The notes under the pieces are model-generated. The model was not told the DNA's origin. It was given only the letters and a program-made list of their open reading frames with translations, and ran no database searches. From Amphimedon queenslandica (taxonomy: Eukaryota > Porifera > Demospongiae > Haplosclerida > Niphatidae), in the NCBI RefSeq assembly GCF_000090795.2, contig NW_003546645.1, forward strand, positions 72,085-92,741: a stretch of DNA of 20,657 nucleotides, given 5' to 3'. The translations under genes and the position numbers were made by a program. This document shows, piece by piece, positions 9,948 to 18,795 of this stretch (position 1 is its first letter; each line of letters begins with the position of its first letter).

Positions 9948-9989
9948 GGAATGGTGCTTCAATCGTTTATGAGGTTGCAAACTACCACG

Positions 9990-11930
9990 GACACACATGC
10001 ACATGAATGTTAATGTAAGATGTACAGTATAGAGAAATTATTACATTGAAAGTACTGTATAGTGTGTTTCTTTCGTTTGGACAATCTGTTGTCCTTGTTG
10101 TTGATTTTTTGTCTTTTCCCAGCAAAGGCCATGACTAAACAGGATAGGGTATCTTGTTCTAACTTCAAACTTCAAAAATTCATTAAAAATTGAATTTATA
10201 TCGGAATGAGCTTAAACTTGCTACACAACTTAAGTACAAGTATATGTAATGTATTAGAAAAAATGTAAAAATAGAAAATTCTCTTCTAATTATTTTTGAC
10301 AAAATTTGCCCAAGGACTCTGTACTAATAATACATGTAGTACAGGGACTTTGGCCCATAATAAGAGTAACTATAATTAGTCATTAGTATGGAATTAGATC
10401 ATAAACAATTATTAGCTCTTGGCTATGTCGTCTTCTCTAATTCTTTTGTCTTCTCTTCTTGTAGTGAATATCAGGGGTATCTACCTTCTTATTATTGAAC
10501 CTTTCAACAAATGAAGTGTGTAGTTAGTTACTAATCCCCCTATCATAGCTGTGTGGATGTAGCTGATTCCTCTGCTTCATTCAGCAGTAAGTTACATACC
10601 ATCAATTACGGTATGTCATTTTAAGATATCCCATACAGGTGCCTCCATTGCTAATAAACTACAGATGCATACAATATCATTTCAAATTGCTGAAGAGGAC
10701 AGTGTGACTTCCTATTGGATAGATATACTTATGTTGATCACTTACGTTGAAGTGTGTCTCTCATTGGTTGGACCAATCTTAAATCCTAGCATTGCTGATA
10801 GTCAGGTATGTGAATGTCAGTCCTGTTCAAATTAAGGTATTTTTAATGATAGATAAGAAAGAAAGATTCCAGCAAGTTCACATTCAGCTATGTGGCTCTG
10901 TGCTAATCATTGGAATTAGTAAAACATCAGTGAGGCCACTTTGTATAAGCATAGGAGCTCTTATACATTACTTGTTAACTGGATGTGGATAGGAACAGAA
11001 GTTGTGCTGATTTTTCAAAAAATTGTAATAGTGTTTATAAACTTAACTTGGCGATATCAAAATTACTTTTATTATCATAGATCTATAGATGAGACATATC
11101 ATTATTATTTGGGTCTTATCTACTCTTGATTCTACTCACAATCAAATTTAGAATATCTGCGTATCAATATTATGGCTTCAGCTTACTTTGGCAACTTGCA
11201 GAGCAATTATTTTAGTACTCACAACTTGTCTACCATTATTATAACCTCGCCTACAAAATATGAAGTAGTTGGACATAGAGTGGTAGTAAAAAATATAATT
11301 GGGCTCCTTTATGAATTAGCCTCCTTTATGTCTAGTAGCAAGTATTTTGATAAAATTTTGGAGCAACTTTTATTCAATTTTGGACAATACATGAGAGCAT
11401 CAGGAAGTTTATAAAAATCCTGTTTTGATCAGAGTTGGTTCAGTATACTCAGTTCGAACTTTGTCCTATATGTTCTTAAAAATTTCAAACTACCTATTTA
11501 GATTGTTTATTGATTACTAGCCATGGCTGTTCTAATTCATTAGTAAAATGTAAAATTTAATTAGCAGATAATAGTTGGGCAACAGGCGTGTTAGCGATAA
11601 CTTGTTTAATTTATGGGTGGGCAATTAAATTTCCATTTGGGCAGATATTGCTTTTTGCTTGTTTTAATAAGTTAAGTATTGCCTTACCTGCAGCCACCCA
11701 TGCATATAGATCTAAATTATGTTAGACTGTGATATTTGCATGTTTGTTTTGCTCTACTGTGATCTAGTCTATGTTAATGTATGGTGTTTTTAGATTTAAA
11801 ACAATTAATATTTAAAATTCTATTTCTAACTAATCTACTACAGCAAACAATGTCAAAAATATTGAAGTTAAAAGTTAAAATTACACACAAAATTTTATCA
11901 AAGTTCTGTCTCTAACAATAATTATAGTGT
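9990..11930. other. Gene-poor intergenic region, about 1.9 kb
   Basis: This lies between the Ig array and the type II receptor array. Plus-strand open frames at 10792-11129 and 11172-11414 are short and AT-rich, and resemble no family I know. I see no splice structure linking them. No RNA gene, inverted terminal repeat or array was recognised. Confidence 0.4.
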
Positions 11931-13238
11931 CTACTTAACATACATCTCATATAATTCAACTGGAACATCTTCATTACCAGTTCCTTGATTACAACACACC
12001 CTCAGCTCAATATAATCAGTAGTGGTATTGTTATCATAGTCTCTGTGAAACCATGGGATACCAGGAGCTGAACAACAAAGAACTTCATTAGGCCCACAAC
12101 CTTGACCATCCCAGAGTGGATCAGATGTGTAGAGCCTATCATCAGAGGAAGTATTTACTTTGATATTTCTCCCTGATTCACAAAAATAATGACTTCCAAC
12201 AAATGAAGGGATTTCGTTGATACTCCCATTGCTGCAAGGGCAAATACTCCTCAATTTTTGTTCCCGATAATAGCCTAATAATCCAGCTGCAAAACTCCAT
12301 ACATGTTGATAAGAAGACCCTCTAGTAATACTGACACCGTCAACATAAGTAGAGGTGTTATATTTTATATTAAAACCATTTGTTGTTGCAAACTGATACC
12401 CCACTACTCTACCACATATTTGAGAATACCTAATACCATTAGATGGGAATTCAATCGACACGCAGGTACCATTTTTACTTTCTGGCCTACCACAAGTCCT
12501 AACTCCTCCTGACTGGTACAGTCTAAACCCAGAAGGACAGCTCTGTGTAGGATCAGTCATATTCAGGTATGCTATTCTTGTCCATCCTCCTCCAGAACCA
12601 CATAGCTCCTCCATATAGCAATAAGCTCTGATAGCGCTTATACCATTAGCTGACCTTAGCAAATATTCACCTGATTGACTCCTGGGATTCCTCTCCTTAG
12701 CTTCTTTGCATGAAGTAGGAGGATAAGATTTGTATTCTACATCCAGCAGCTCTTTTACCACCAGCAGTATATCATCAACTATTGTAGCAATAGAGGCACT
12801 ACTATTAGCATGTTCAGAGAGTGTGTTAGTGATGTTAATCAGCTTCTTAATTGATTTCTTTGATATTCCGAGAACTTGCCGACATGTTGCACTGTTATTA
12901 CTGCCTCTTGATTCATAGTGACTTAGCATTTGTGAGAGATTTTGTGTTACGGTCTCCATCGTTTGGGCGAACTTTAAACTGCTTTTGCTTGTATATAGTG
13001 AGTATCCTTTCATGCCTAGCAAAGCAACTACTGTTGCTGCTATGAGGCACAGTAGTGCTATTACCAATATGATTGGGATTGGTTTCTGTTGATATTTGAC
13101 TTGTAGATTTGCCTCTTTTGTAGCAGATCGTTGACTGTGATCCAACAAATCATAATAGTGATTATCCTCATTTGAATGTGGCCTAGAAACATCTGGGGGG
13201 CCTTGAGCTTCATAATTTATATTATTCATTGTCAGCAA
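11931..13238 (-). CDS. Gene D: type II membrane protein with GGGWTR fibrinogen-like ectodomain (435 aa)
   Basis: Predicted receptor-like or adhesive surface protein in one exon. There is no signal peptide. A cytoplasmic N-terminus of about 53 residues contains tyrosines (INYEAQ, HYYDLLDH). A membrane helix at ~54-75 (IPIILVIALLCLIAATVVALL) acts as signal anchor. A helical stalk with several NxS/T sites runs to ~175. The C-terminal domain (~177-435) has YCYMEELCGSGGGWTR, which resembles the opening of fibrinogen-related domains. Then follow CPSGFRLYQSG, YSQICGRVVGYQ, the VDGVSITRGSSYQHVW segment, DPLWDGQGCG, LCCSAPGIPWFHRDY and a terminal DYIELRVCC. The fibrinogen C-terminal half is not obvious, so this may be a distinct invertebrate domain sharing only the GGGWT start. 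A TATA box lies just upstream. D is the most divergent intact member of the array. Confidence 0.88.
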   Translation of the reverse strand: MLTMNNINYEAQGPPDVSRPHSNEDNHYYDLLDHSQRSATKEANLQVKYQQKPIPIILVIALLCLIAATVVALLGMKGYSLYTSKSSLKFAQTMETVTQNLSQMLSHYESRGSNNSATCRQVLGISKKSIKKLINITNTLSEHANSSASIATIVDDILLVVKELLDVEYKSYPPTSCKEAKERNPRSQSGEYLLRSANGISAIRAYCYMEELCGSGGGWTRIAYLNMTDPTQSCPSGFRLYQSGGVRTCGRPESKNGTCVSIEFPSNGIRYSQICGRVVGYQFATTNGFNIKYNTSTYVDGVSITRGSSYQHVWSFAAGLLGYYREQKLRSICPCSNGSINEIPSFVGSHYFCESGRNIKVNTSSDDRLYTSDPLWDGQGCGPNEVLCCSAPGIPWFHRDYDNNTTTDYIELRVCCNQGTGNEDVPVELYEMYVK

Positions 13239-13277
13239 CAGACTATGAATTGTACGTAGCTGAAGATGGTTCTGTCC

Positions 13278-13286
13278 TTTATATAC
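13278..13286 (-). promoter_or_regulatory. TATA box of gene D
   Basis: The coding strand reads GTATATAAAGGAC about 40 bp upstream of the gene D start codon. The TATATAAAGGA core is shared with genes E and F, whose flanks have otherwise diverged from that of D. Confidence 0.55.
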
Positions 13287-13289
13287 AGC

Positions 13290-13895
13290 ACTTAAAGAAT
13301 TACTGTGATTATGACCAAACCCATTTATTTTCCCATCTCACTGTCATGCTTTTTACAAACAATGTTGTTTTTATCACTTAAAGCAGTAAAACTTACAATA
13401 AAGTAAAGCTTTCGCACTTATTATCACATTTTGTTTGTTATTGTAACAATTGTAGTTATACTTTACACATTTAATAGTAAAGTCTCACAGTAGATAGTAT
13501 GGCTTTTGTGGTTATGCATTTCTTATTGTAATGATGTTAATTGTGCCATCATAGTTTATAATAAGACATTTGCATGATGTTATGTAGTTCTGCCCTGCAT
13601 GATAACTGATTTACGGCATGCTGTCTCATGGCAATCAAAATACTTTTACAACATTTTAGATTGAAATAATTTGTTGTGGTGATAGATTCTATGAAACCAC
13701 ATGATGGAAAACCAAAAAAGTTTATAAAACAATTACAGTCTAAAATACTATAACTACAGACTCAGAAATCAGACAAAAGTCCCAGTACTACAGTTTTTCC
13801 AAATTGTAATTTCTTTTAACTAAAAGTCTATGAAAACAATAATACAGTCTAAAATCATATGCTAAACCTACAGACAAACGTGTACAAGATTATTA
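13290..13895. other. Intergenic region between genes D and E
   Basis: No gene is seen. The part near 13820-13895 is the 3' flank of gene E and resembles the 3' flank of gene F (ACAGTCTAAAAT, then CAGACAA and GTGTACAA), so the duplication unit extends past the stop codons. No canonical AATAAA was spotted close to the gene E stop. Confidence 0.5.
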
Positions 13896-15167
13896 CTACT
13901 TAACATATATTTCATAAAATTCAACAGGAACATCTTCATTTCTAGTTCCTTGATTACAGCACACTCTCAGCTCAATATAATCAGTAGTGGTGCTGTTACC
14001 ATAGTCTCTGTGAAACCATGGAAGACCAGAAGCCGAACAGCATTGACCTTCGTTAGACCCACAACCTTTACCATCCCAGAGTGGATCAGATGTGTGGAGA
14101 CTAGATCTAACATCTTCAGAACTTCTATGATTACCTGATTCACAAAAATAATGACTACCAATGAATGTTTGAAGAGGGAAGGAGCCACTGCAAAGACATG
14201 TATCTCTAGATTCTCTGTCAAATTCAGTGTCAGAGGATCCAGATGCAAAGGTCCATACATGTTGACGAGATGATCCCCGAGTGATACTGACACCATCAAC
14301 ATAGGAATTGTTTATGTTATACCGGTTAGGACTTACTTCTAATGATCTCAGTCCATCTGTTGTTGCATATTGATACCCCACTACTCTACCACATATTTGT
14401 GAATACCTAATACCATTAGATGAAAACTTAACTGAAACACAGCTACCATCATCTGTTACTGGTCTGCCACAGGCTCTGACTGCTCCTGACTGCCACAGTT
14501 TAAACCCAGAAGGGCATTTCTCCATTGAGTCATTCATATTGAGGTATGCTAGTCTTGCCCATGTATCTGAGCCACACAATTGTCCCATGTGACAGTAGAT
14601 TTCTGTTCCATTGATAATATAATAGCCTGATGGATTATTGGGTTGCATATTCTTTATATCTTGGCAAGAAATATTAGGGCCGGATGATTGATTGTATATC
14701 AGTAGGAGTTCCTTTACTATTGCTAGTACATTATTGATTGTATCAGCAGTAGAAGTACTCGTACTATTGAGGCTAGAGAGAAATTCTGAATCAGATATAT
14801 TCCTGACCTTTTTTGTATTTTCTCTCATTTTTTGAATTAGATTTTTAGAGCTTCTGTTTTGAGCAAAATGGGCATTTAGTTGTTGAGCGACATAAATTTC
14901 TGCATCATTACTGGAACTATTCTTGTTGATTGTATATTTTGTAGCAATAAGCAAAAGAACTGTCAACAGTAGTAGCACTGTTGCACATTGTATGACAATT
15001 AGAACAATGAATGGGGCCCATTTTATATTATTTTGCAACTCTTCACATTTCTTTGATACCTTGCCAGATGTTGATGGCTCAGGAGCTATCTCCATATATT
15101 CTGGTGCTTGCTCACTTGCTTGTACTCTTGGTTGAGGCACTGTAGGATAATCATAGACAGGTTCCAT
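13896..15167 (-). CDS. Gene E: type II membrane protein with fibrinogen-like-derived ectodomain (423 aa)
   Basis: A single-exon paralogue of D and close paralogue of F. The cytoplasmic N-terminus starts MEPVYDYPTVPQP and includes APEYMEIAPEP, giving YxxP and YxxI phosphotyrosine candidates. The membrane helix is at ~52-75. The stalk carries many Asn-glycosylation sites (NISD, NSTSTST, NISC). The C-terminal domain (~168-423) keeps the cysteine framework and the blocks YCHMGQLCG, CGRPVTDDGSC, YSQICGRVVGYQYAT, VDGVSITRGSSRQHVW, DPLWDGKGCG and DYIELRVCC. The GGGWTR of gene D is replaced by SDTWAR. Topology is inferred from the helix following a hydrophilic, proline-rich N-terminus without a signal peptide. 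Ligand unknown. Confidence 0.88.
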   Translation of the reverse strand: MEPVYDYPTVPQPRVQASEQAPEYMEIAPEPSTSGKVSKKCEELQNNIKWAPFIVLIVIQCATVLLLLTVLLLIATKYTINKNSSSNDAEIYVAQQLNAHFAQNRSSKNLIQKMRENTKKVRNISDSEFLSSLNSTSTSTADTINNVLAIVKELLLIYNQSSGPNISCQDIKNMQPNNPSGYYIINGTEIYCHMGQLCGSDTWARLAYLNMNDSMEKCPSGFKLWQSGAVRACGRPVTDDGSCVSVKFSSNGIRYSQICGRVVGYQYATTDGLRSLEVSPNRYNINNSYVDGVSITRGSSRQHVWTFASGSSDTEFDRESRDTCLCSGSFPLQTFIGSHYFCESGNHRSSEDVRSSLHTSDPLWDGKGCGSNEGQCCSASGLPWFHRDYGNSTTTDYIELRVCCNQGTRNEDVPVEFYEIYVK

Positions 15168-15222
15168 TACTTGACATGCTTAGAATAAACTTAATTGCAT
15201 GCTTTATTAGTTACATTGACTC

Positions 15223-15232
15223 CTTTATATAG
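15223..15232 (-). promoter_or_regulatory. TATA box of gene E
   Basis: The coding strand reads CTATATAAAGG about 57-65 bp upstream of the gene E start codon, at the same relative place as in gene F. A good TATA match with conserved spacing in two paralogues makes a core promoter likely. Confidence 0.6.
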
Positions 15233-15239
15233 CCTATGA

Positions 15240-15778
15240 AACTGACTACAAGTTATGTAAAGCATTTGCACTTATTATCACTCAGTTCAGGGTATATTGT
15301 TTGTTACCAACTTGCCTTTTTTAGCGTGTTATTGTATTAAAGAAAGACTATATGTAGAGTATGGCTTTTGCAGTTATAGTCACTTCTTTGTTATTTTGAC
15401 TTTATTATTTTCTCTGTTATACATAAACAATGACTTCAGTGCTATAGTCAGTCTTGCATAACCAGACTCGCCCTCCATACCTCCCGAAGGCACGGGGTGG
15501 GTCTGGCTATGCTAGACTACATCAGTGCATGGGCTGGTATCAGGAAACTATGCAAATTGATTTATCAATCTAGGTATATTTACACGGTGCATATATATAT
15601 ATAGATCTAGATCTATACTATACCCATGGTTCACAAAACCATATGGCATATTCAGCAATTGCAATAATAGAAAGTACATCTCCAAAGTATAACTGTTAAA
15701 TTCTATGAAAACGATTAAAGTCTAATAATACTGAAACTACACTACTGACTATGTACAATAATATAATATCCCATAGTG
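15240..15778. other. Upstream flank of gene E, homologous to that of gene F
   Basis: No coding region is seen. It aligns by eye with the flank of gene F (17470-17850) along most of its length, including GCATGGGCTGGTATC, a TAGATCTA patch and AGAAAGTACA. It differs by one 80-bp insertion listed separately. A (TA)n run precedes the palindrome TAGATCTAGATCTA at 15602-15615. Confidence 0.55.
15442..15521. mobile_element. 80-bp inverted-repeat miniature element with 6-bp target duplication
   Basis: The left end (AGTCTTGCATAACCAGAC) and the reverse complement of the right end (AGTCTAGCATAGCCAGAC) form a near-perfect inverted repeat around a short GC-richer centre. TCAGTG flanks it on both sides (15436-15441 and 15522-15527). 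The homologous flank of gene F near 17661-17676 has the site without the insert: TGACATGAGTGCATGGG there, against TGACTTCAGTG, the insert, then a second TCAGTGCATGGG here. The filled-versus-empty comparison shows it inserted after the E/F duplication. No coding capacity; superfamily not assigned. Confidence 0.75.
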
Positions 15779-15912
15779 TTTCATCTTCATTACTGGTTTT
15801 ATGATTACCGTATATCTAAATGCAATATAATCAGTAGTGTCACTGTTACCATACATGCAGTCTCTGTAAAACCATAGGACATAGATCTATTTACCAGGAG
15901 CTGAACAACATT
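15779..15912 (-). pseudogene. C-terminal remnant of a D-like gene between E and F
   Basis: Read on the minus strand it matches the last ~45 codons of gene D. It begins CCSAPGK and is then interrupted by a stop; a shifted frame gives a WFYRDC-like peptide, then DTTDYIAFR. The start of the match is closer to gene D (CAGGAGCTGAACAACA on the plus strand) than to E or F. Homology ends sharply near 15912, so the rest of the gene is deleted. It marks the former position of a D-type gene upstream of E. Confidence 0.75.
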
Positions 15913-16132
15913 TGTTTCTTGCCATGGTTTTTCTTTTTACTAAAATTTTGTTTTTATGCAAAAAATTGAAGATTAAAAATAAAGATAAAAAAATCAACAT
16001 GTTTTTCACTACTGAGAAATGTACATTCTTTGCCTTTTGTCCAAAGTGTGCTTTGACTAAAAGTTTAGAAGAAACAATATTACAGTCTAAAATGCTATGC
16101 CAACAGACAAGTGTGTACAATGTTATCCTACT
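15913..16132. other. Gap between D-like remnant and gene F
   Basis: 15913-16040 is AT-rich, with no counterpart found in the other copies, and may be an insertion at the deletion breakpoint. From about 16045 to 16132 it is the 3' flank of gene F and resembles that of gene E. Confidence 0.45.
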
Positions 16133-17404
16133 TTACTTGACATATATTTCATAATATTTAATAGGAACGTCTTCATTACTAGTTTTCTGATTACAGCACA
16201 CCCTCAGCTCAATATAATCAGTAGTTGTGCTGTTACCATAGTTTCTGTGAAACCATGGAAGGCCAGGAGCCGAGCAGCATTGATATTCAATAGACCCACA
16301 ACCTTTACCATCCCAGAGTGGATCAGCTGTGTGGAGAGTAGATCTAACACCTTCAGAACTTCTATGATTACCCGATTCACAAAAGTAATGACTACCAATG
16401 AATGTTTGAAGAGGGAAGGAGCCACTGCAAGGACATACATCTTTATATTGTGTATCAGTGTCAGAGGATCCAGATGCAAAAGTCCATACATGTTGACGAG
16501 ATGATCCCCGAGTGATACTGACACCATCAACATAGGAATTGTTTATGTTATACTGGTTAGGACTTGTTTCTAATGATCTCAGTCCATCTGTTGCTGCATA
16601 CTGATATCCCACTACTCTACCACATATTTGAGAATACAATATACCATTAGATGGAAACTTAACTGAAGCACAGCTACCATAATTTGTTACTGGTCTGCCA
16701 CAGGCTCTGACTGCTCCTGACTGGTACAGTCTAAACCCAGAAGGGCAATTCTCCATTGGGTCAGACATTTCCAGATATGCTAGCCTTGCCCATGTATCTG
16801 AGCCACACAGTTGTCCCATGTGACAGTAGATTTGTGTTCCATTGATAATATAATATCCTGTTGGACTATTGGGTTGCTTATTCTTTATATCTTGGCATGA
16901 AACATTAGGGCCGGATGATTGATTGTATATCAGTAGGAGTTCCTTTACTATTGCTAGTACATCTTTCATTGCATCAGCAGTAGAAGTACTGGTACTATTG
17001 AGGCTAGAGAGAAATTCTGAATCAGATACATTTCTGACCTTTTTTGTTTTTTCTCTCATTTTTCGAATTAAATCTTTAGAGTTTCCGTTTTGAGCAAAAT
17101 GTGTATTTAGTTGTTGAGCAACATAAATTTCTGCATCATTACCAGAATTGTTCTTGTTCATTGTATAATGTGTAGCAATAAGCAAGAGAACTGTCAACAG
17201 TAGTAGCACTGTTGCACATTGTATAACCATTAGAGCAATGAACGGGGCCCGTTTCATATCATGTTGTGCCACTTCATGTTTCTGTGATGGCTTTACTTTG
17301 ACAGATGTTGATGGCTCAGGAATTATCTCCATATATTCTGGTGCTTGCTCACTTGCTTGCACTTTTGGTTGTGGCACTGTAGGATAATCATAGACAGGTT
17401 CCAT
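16133..17404 (-). CDS. Gene F: type II membrane protein, close paralogue of gene E (423 aa)
   Basis: Single exon, same length as E and largely identical. The cytoplasmic N-terminus starts MEPVYDYPTVPQP and includes APEYMEIIPEP. The membrane helix is at ~53-76 (APFIALMVIQCATVLLLLTV). The stalk has NVSD, NSTSTST and NVSC sites. The ectodomain keeps the shared cysteine blocks, again with SDTWAR in place of GGGWTR. E and F differ most in two ectodomain stretches. One is the segment after ASGSSDT (EFDRESRDTCLC in E, DTQYKDVCPC in F); the other is near the GCGSNEG/GCGSIEY block. Stalk and flanks are nearly the same, so the duplication is fairly recent or kept similar by gene conversion. Likely co-regulated with E through the same TATA region. 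Confidence 0.88.
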   Translation of the reverse strand: MEPVYDYPTVPQPKVQASEQAPEYMEIIPEPSTSVKVKPSQKHEVAQHDMKRAPFIALMVIQCATVLLLLTVLLLIATHYTMNKNNSGNDAEIYVAQQLNTHFAQNGNSKDLIRKMREKTKKVRNVSDSEFLSSLNSTSTSTADAMKDVLAIVKELLLIYNQSSGPNVSCQDIKNKQPNSPTGYYIINGTQIYCHMGQLCGSDTWARLAYLEMSDPMENCPSGFRLYQSGAVRACGRPVTNYGSCASVKFPSNGILYSQICGRVVGYQYAATDGLRSLETSPNQYNINNSYVDGVSITRGSSRQHVWTFASGSSDTDTQYKDVCPCSGSFPLQTFIGSHYFCESGNHRSSEGVRSTLHTADPLWDGKGCGSIEYQCCSAPGLPWFHRNYGNSTTTDYIELRVCCNQKTSNEDVPIKYYEIYVK

Positions 17405-17457
17405 TACTTGACACTTAAAATAAACTTAATTTCACACTTTATTAGTTACTTTGACTC

Positions 17458-17467
17458 CTTTATATAG
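17458..17467 (-). promoter_or_regulatory. TATA box of gene F
   Basis: The coding strand reads CTATATAAAGG about 55-63 bp upstream of the gene F start codon, within a flank closely matching that of gene E. Confidence 0.6.
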
Positions 17468-17469
17468 CC

Positions 17470-18087
17470 TGTGGAACTAACTACAAGTTATGAAAGCATT
17501 TGCACTTATCATGCCTTCACTATGTTGTTTGTTATTGAAATACCTTTTTTAGCTTGCTATTGTGGAAAGACTACATTCAGAGGAGGGCTTTTTCAGTTAT
17601 AGTCACTTTTTGTTATTTTGACTTAATTCTTTGCTCTGTTATTCATGCATGTATGAACAATGACATGAGTGCATGGGCTGGTATCGGGAAAATATGAATC
17701 AAATTGAAGTGGTCTTATTAACACTTTAACTATTATTTACATGAGTACATATAGATCTATAGTACTGCCCATAGTTCACAAAACTAATAATACATGCCAC
17801 ATTTAACAATTATATGATAGAAAGTACAACTCTAGAATATTATTGCTTTTGATTAAAATTTCATGTATACTAAACAATAGTAATAATAATAATAACAATA
17901 ATTTATCTTTTCAAAACAAAGCAAATTCAAGGACAAGAGTTGTAAAAAAGAAAACAAAGACAAGAGAATTTTTGAGGGACTAACACATAGAAATGTTTAG
18001 CCTAGGAGTAAAATTAAGATATTTAAATTAAGAAATAAAACAGGTAGAACAAAGTATATTAATGACAAAAAGCTATACTCTATATGA
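17470..18087. other. Upstream flank of gene F
   Basis: No gene. It is homologous to the gene E flank up to about 17850, then unique AT-rich sequence that includes a short (TAA)n microsatellite at 17876-17902. It ends at a D-like remnant. Confidence 0.5.
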
Positions 18088-18500
18088 CAGTCCAATTGTG
18101 TTTCATCTTCTTTACTGGTGTTTTGATTACAGCACATCTGAATTTAATATAATCACTAGTACCACAGTCTTTGTGAAACCTTGAGATAACATAAGACTGC
18201 ATGCATGAAATTTAGGTATCCTTCCTAATATTGCAGTACACATGAAATGGATAATGCATGATGACTTTATTAGATAGACACCTGAACTGTTGTGTTTCCT
18301 CTGCCTGATTTCTTCACAAGAAGTCAGAAGAGAGTCTTGTTCTGAAGATAGCAGCTCTTTTATCAGTATAATAGTAGTATATCATCAACTATACTGTAGC
18401 AATTATAGAGCCTGCATGTCGTACTGCTATTAGCGTGGTCAGAGAGAGTGATATTAATAAGCTTCATAACTGATTCATTCGTTATTGCAATCAATTTCTG
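18088..18500 (-). pseudogene. Second D-like remnant upstream of gene F, internally deleted
   Basis: Two blocks match gene D in the same order and strand. 18088-18185 corresponds to the last ~35 codons (GTTTCATCTTC, TTGATTACAGCACA, TTTGTGAAACC on the plus strand). 18290-18480 corresponds to the helical stalk around residues 125-185 (AGCAGCTCTTTTA, TATATCATCAACT, CTATTAGC, GTCAGAGAGAGTG). The central ectodomain, about 240 codons, is missing and replaced by ~80 bp of unrelated sequence. The stalk block fits D rather than E or F. Small indels break the frame. Confidence 0.75.
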
Positions 18501-18795
18501 ATGTGCATTACAGTAAAAATTTTAGTAACACATTTTATATTTTACACACTTAACTCTAAAGCTATAGCCATGCATGTAGGCTGCATGCTTCCTTGTTGAC
18601 TCACATGTGCTAACAGTATTTTGAACCATAAATACGTCTGTGCAATTCTACTCAAAGTCAAAAGTACATTAGATCTAATTGGTTTTGCATTCACTTATGA
18701 CTTTTTTAAATTTCAGATCTCTATGTCAAACATAGGTAATAGAAGGTGGAGCTGAAAGGAGCTTTTCGCCCACGCACACTTAATATAAATTTAAA
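18501..18795. other. Short intergenic region before the plus-strand gene remnant
   Basis: AT-rich with TAGATCTAA at 18669-18677. No coding signal. It may contain the former promoters of the dead D-like copy (minus strand) and of the plus-strand remnant, but no motif is clear. Confidence 0.35.

Noticed and set aside
9531..10013. 160-codon plus-strand frame antisense to the Ig exon of gene C
   Set aside because: Its length comes from the conserved Ig exon on the other strand, and the coding evidence there is much stronger.
10792..11414. Several short plus-strand frames as a possible multi-exon gene
   Set aside because: No consistent splice sites join them and the peptides look like chance AT-rich translation.
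15449..15518. tRNA or structured RNA suggested by the foldback
   Set aside because: There is no cloverleaf or anticodon arm, and the empty site upstream of gene F shows it is an insertion.
15887..16154. Short frames on both strands between the D-like remnant and gene F
   Set aside because: AT-rich sequence at a deletion breakpoint. The only protein-like part is the CCSAPGK remnant already annotated.
5370..17404. Assignment as the sponge aggregation-factor allorecognition locus
   Set aside because: Neither family shows Calx-beta-type repeats or other aggregation-factor signatures, so only a generic receptor role is proposed.
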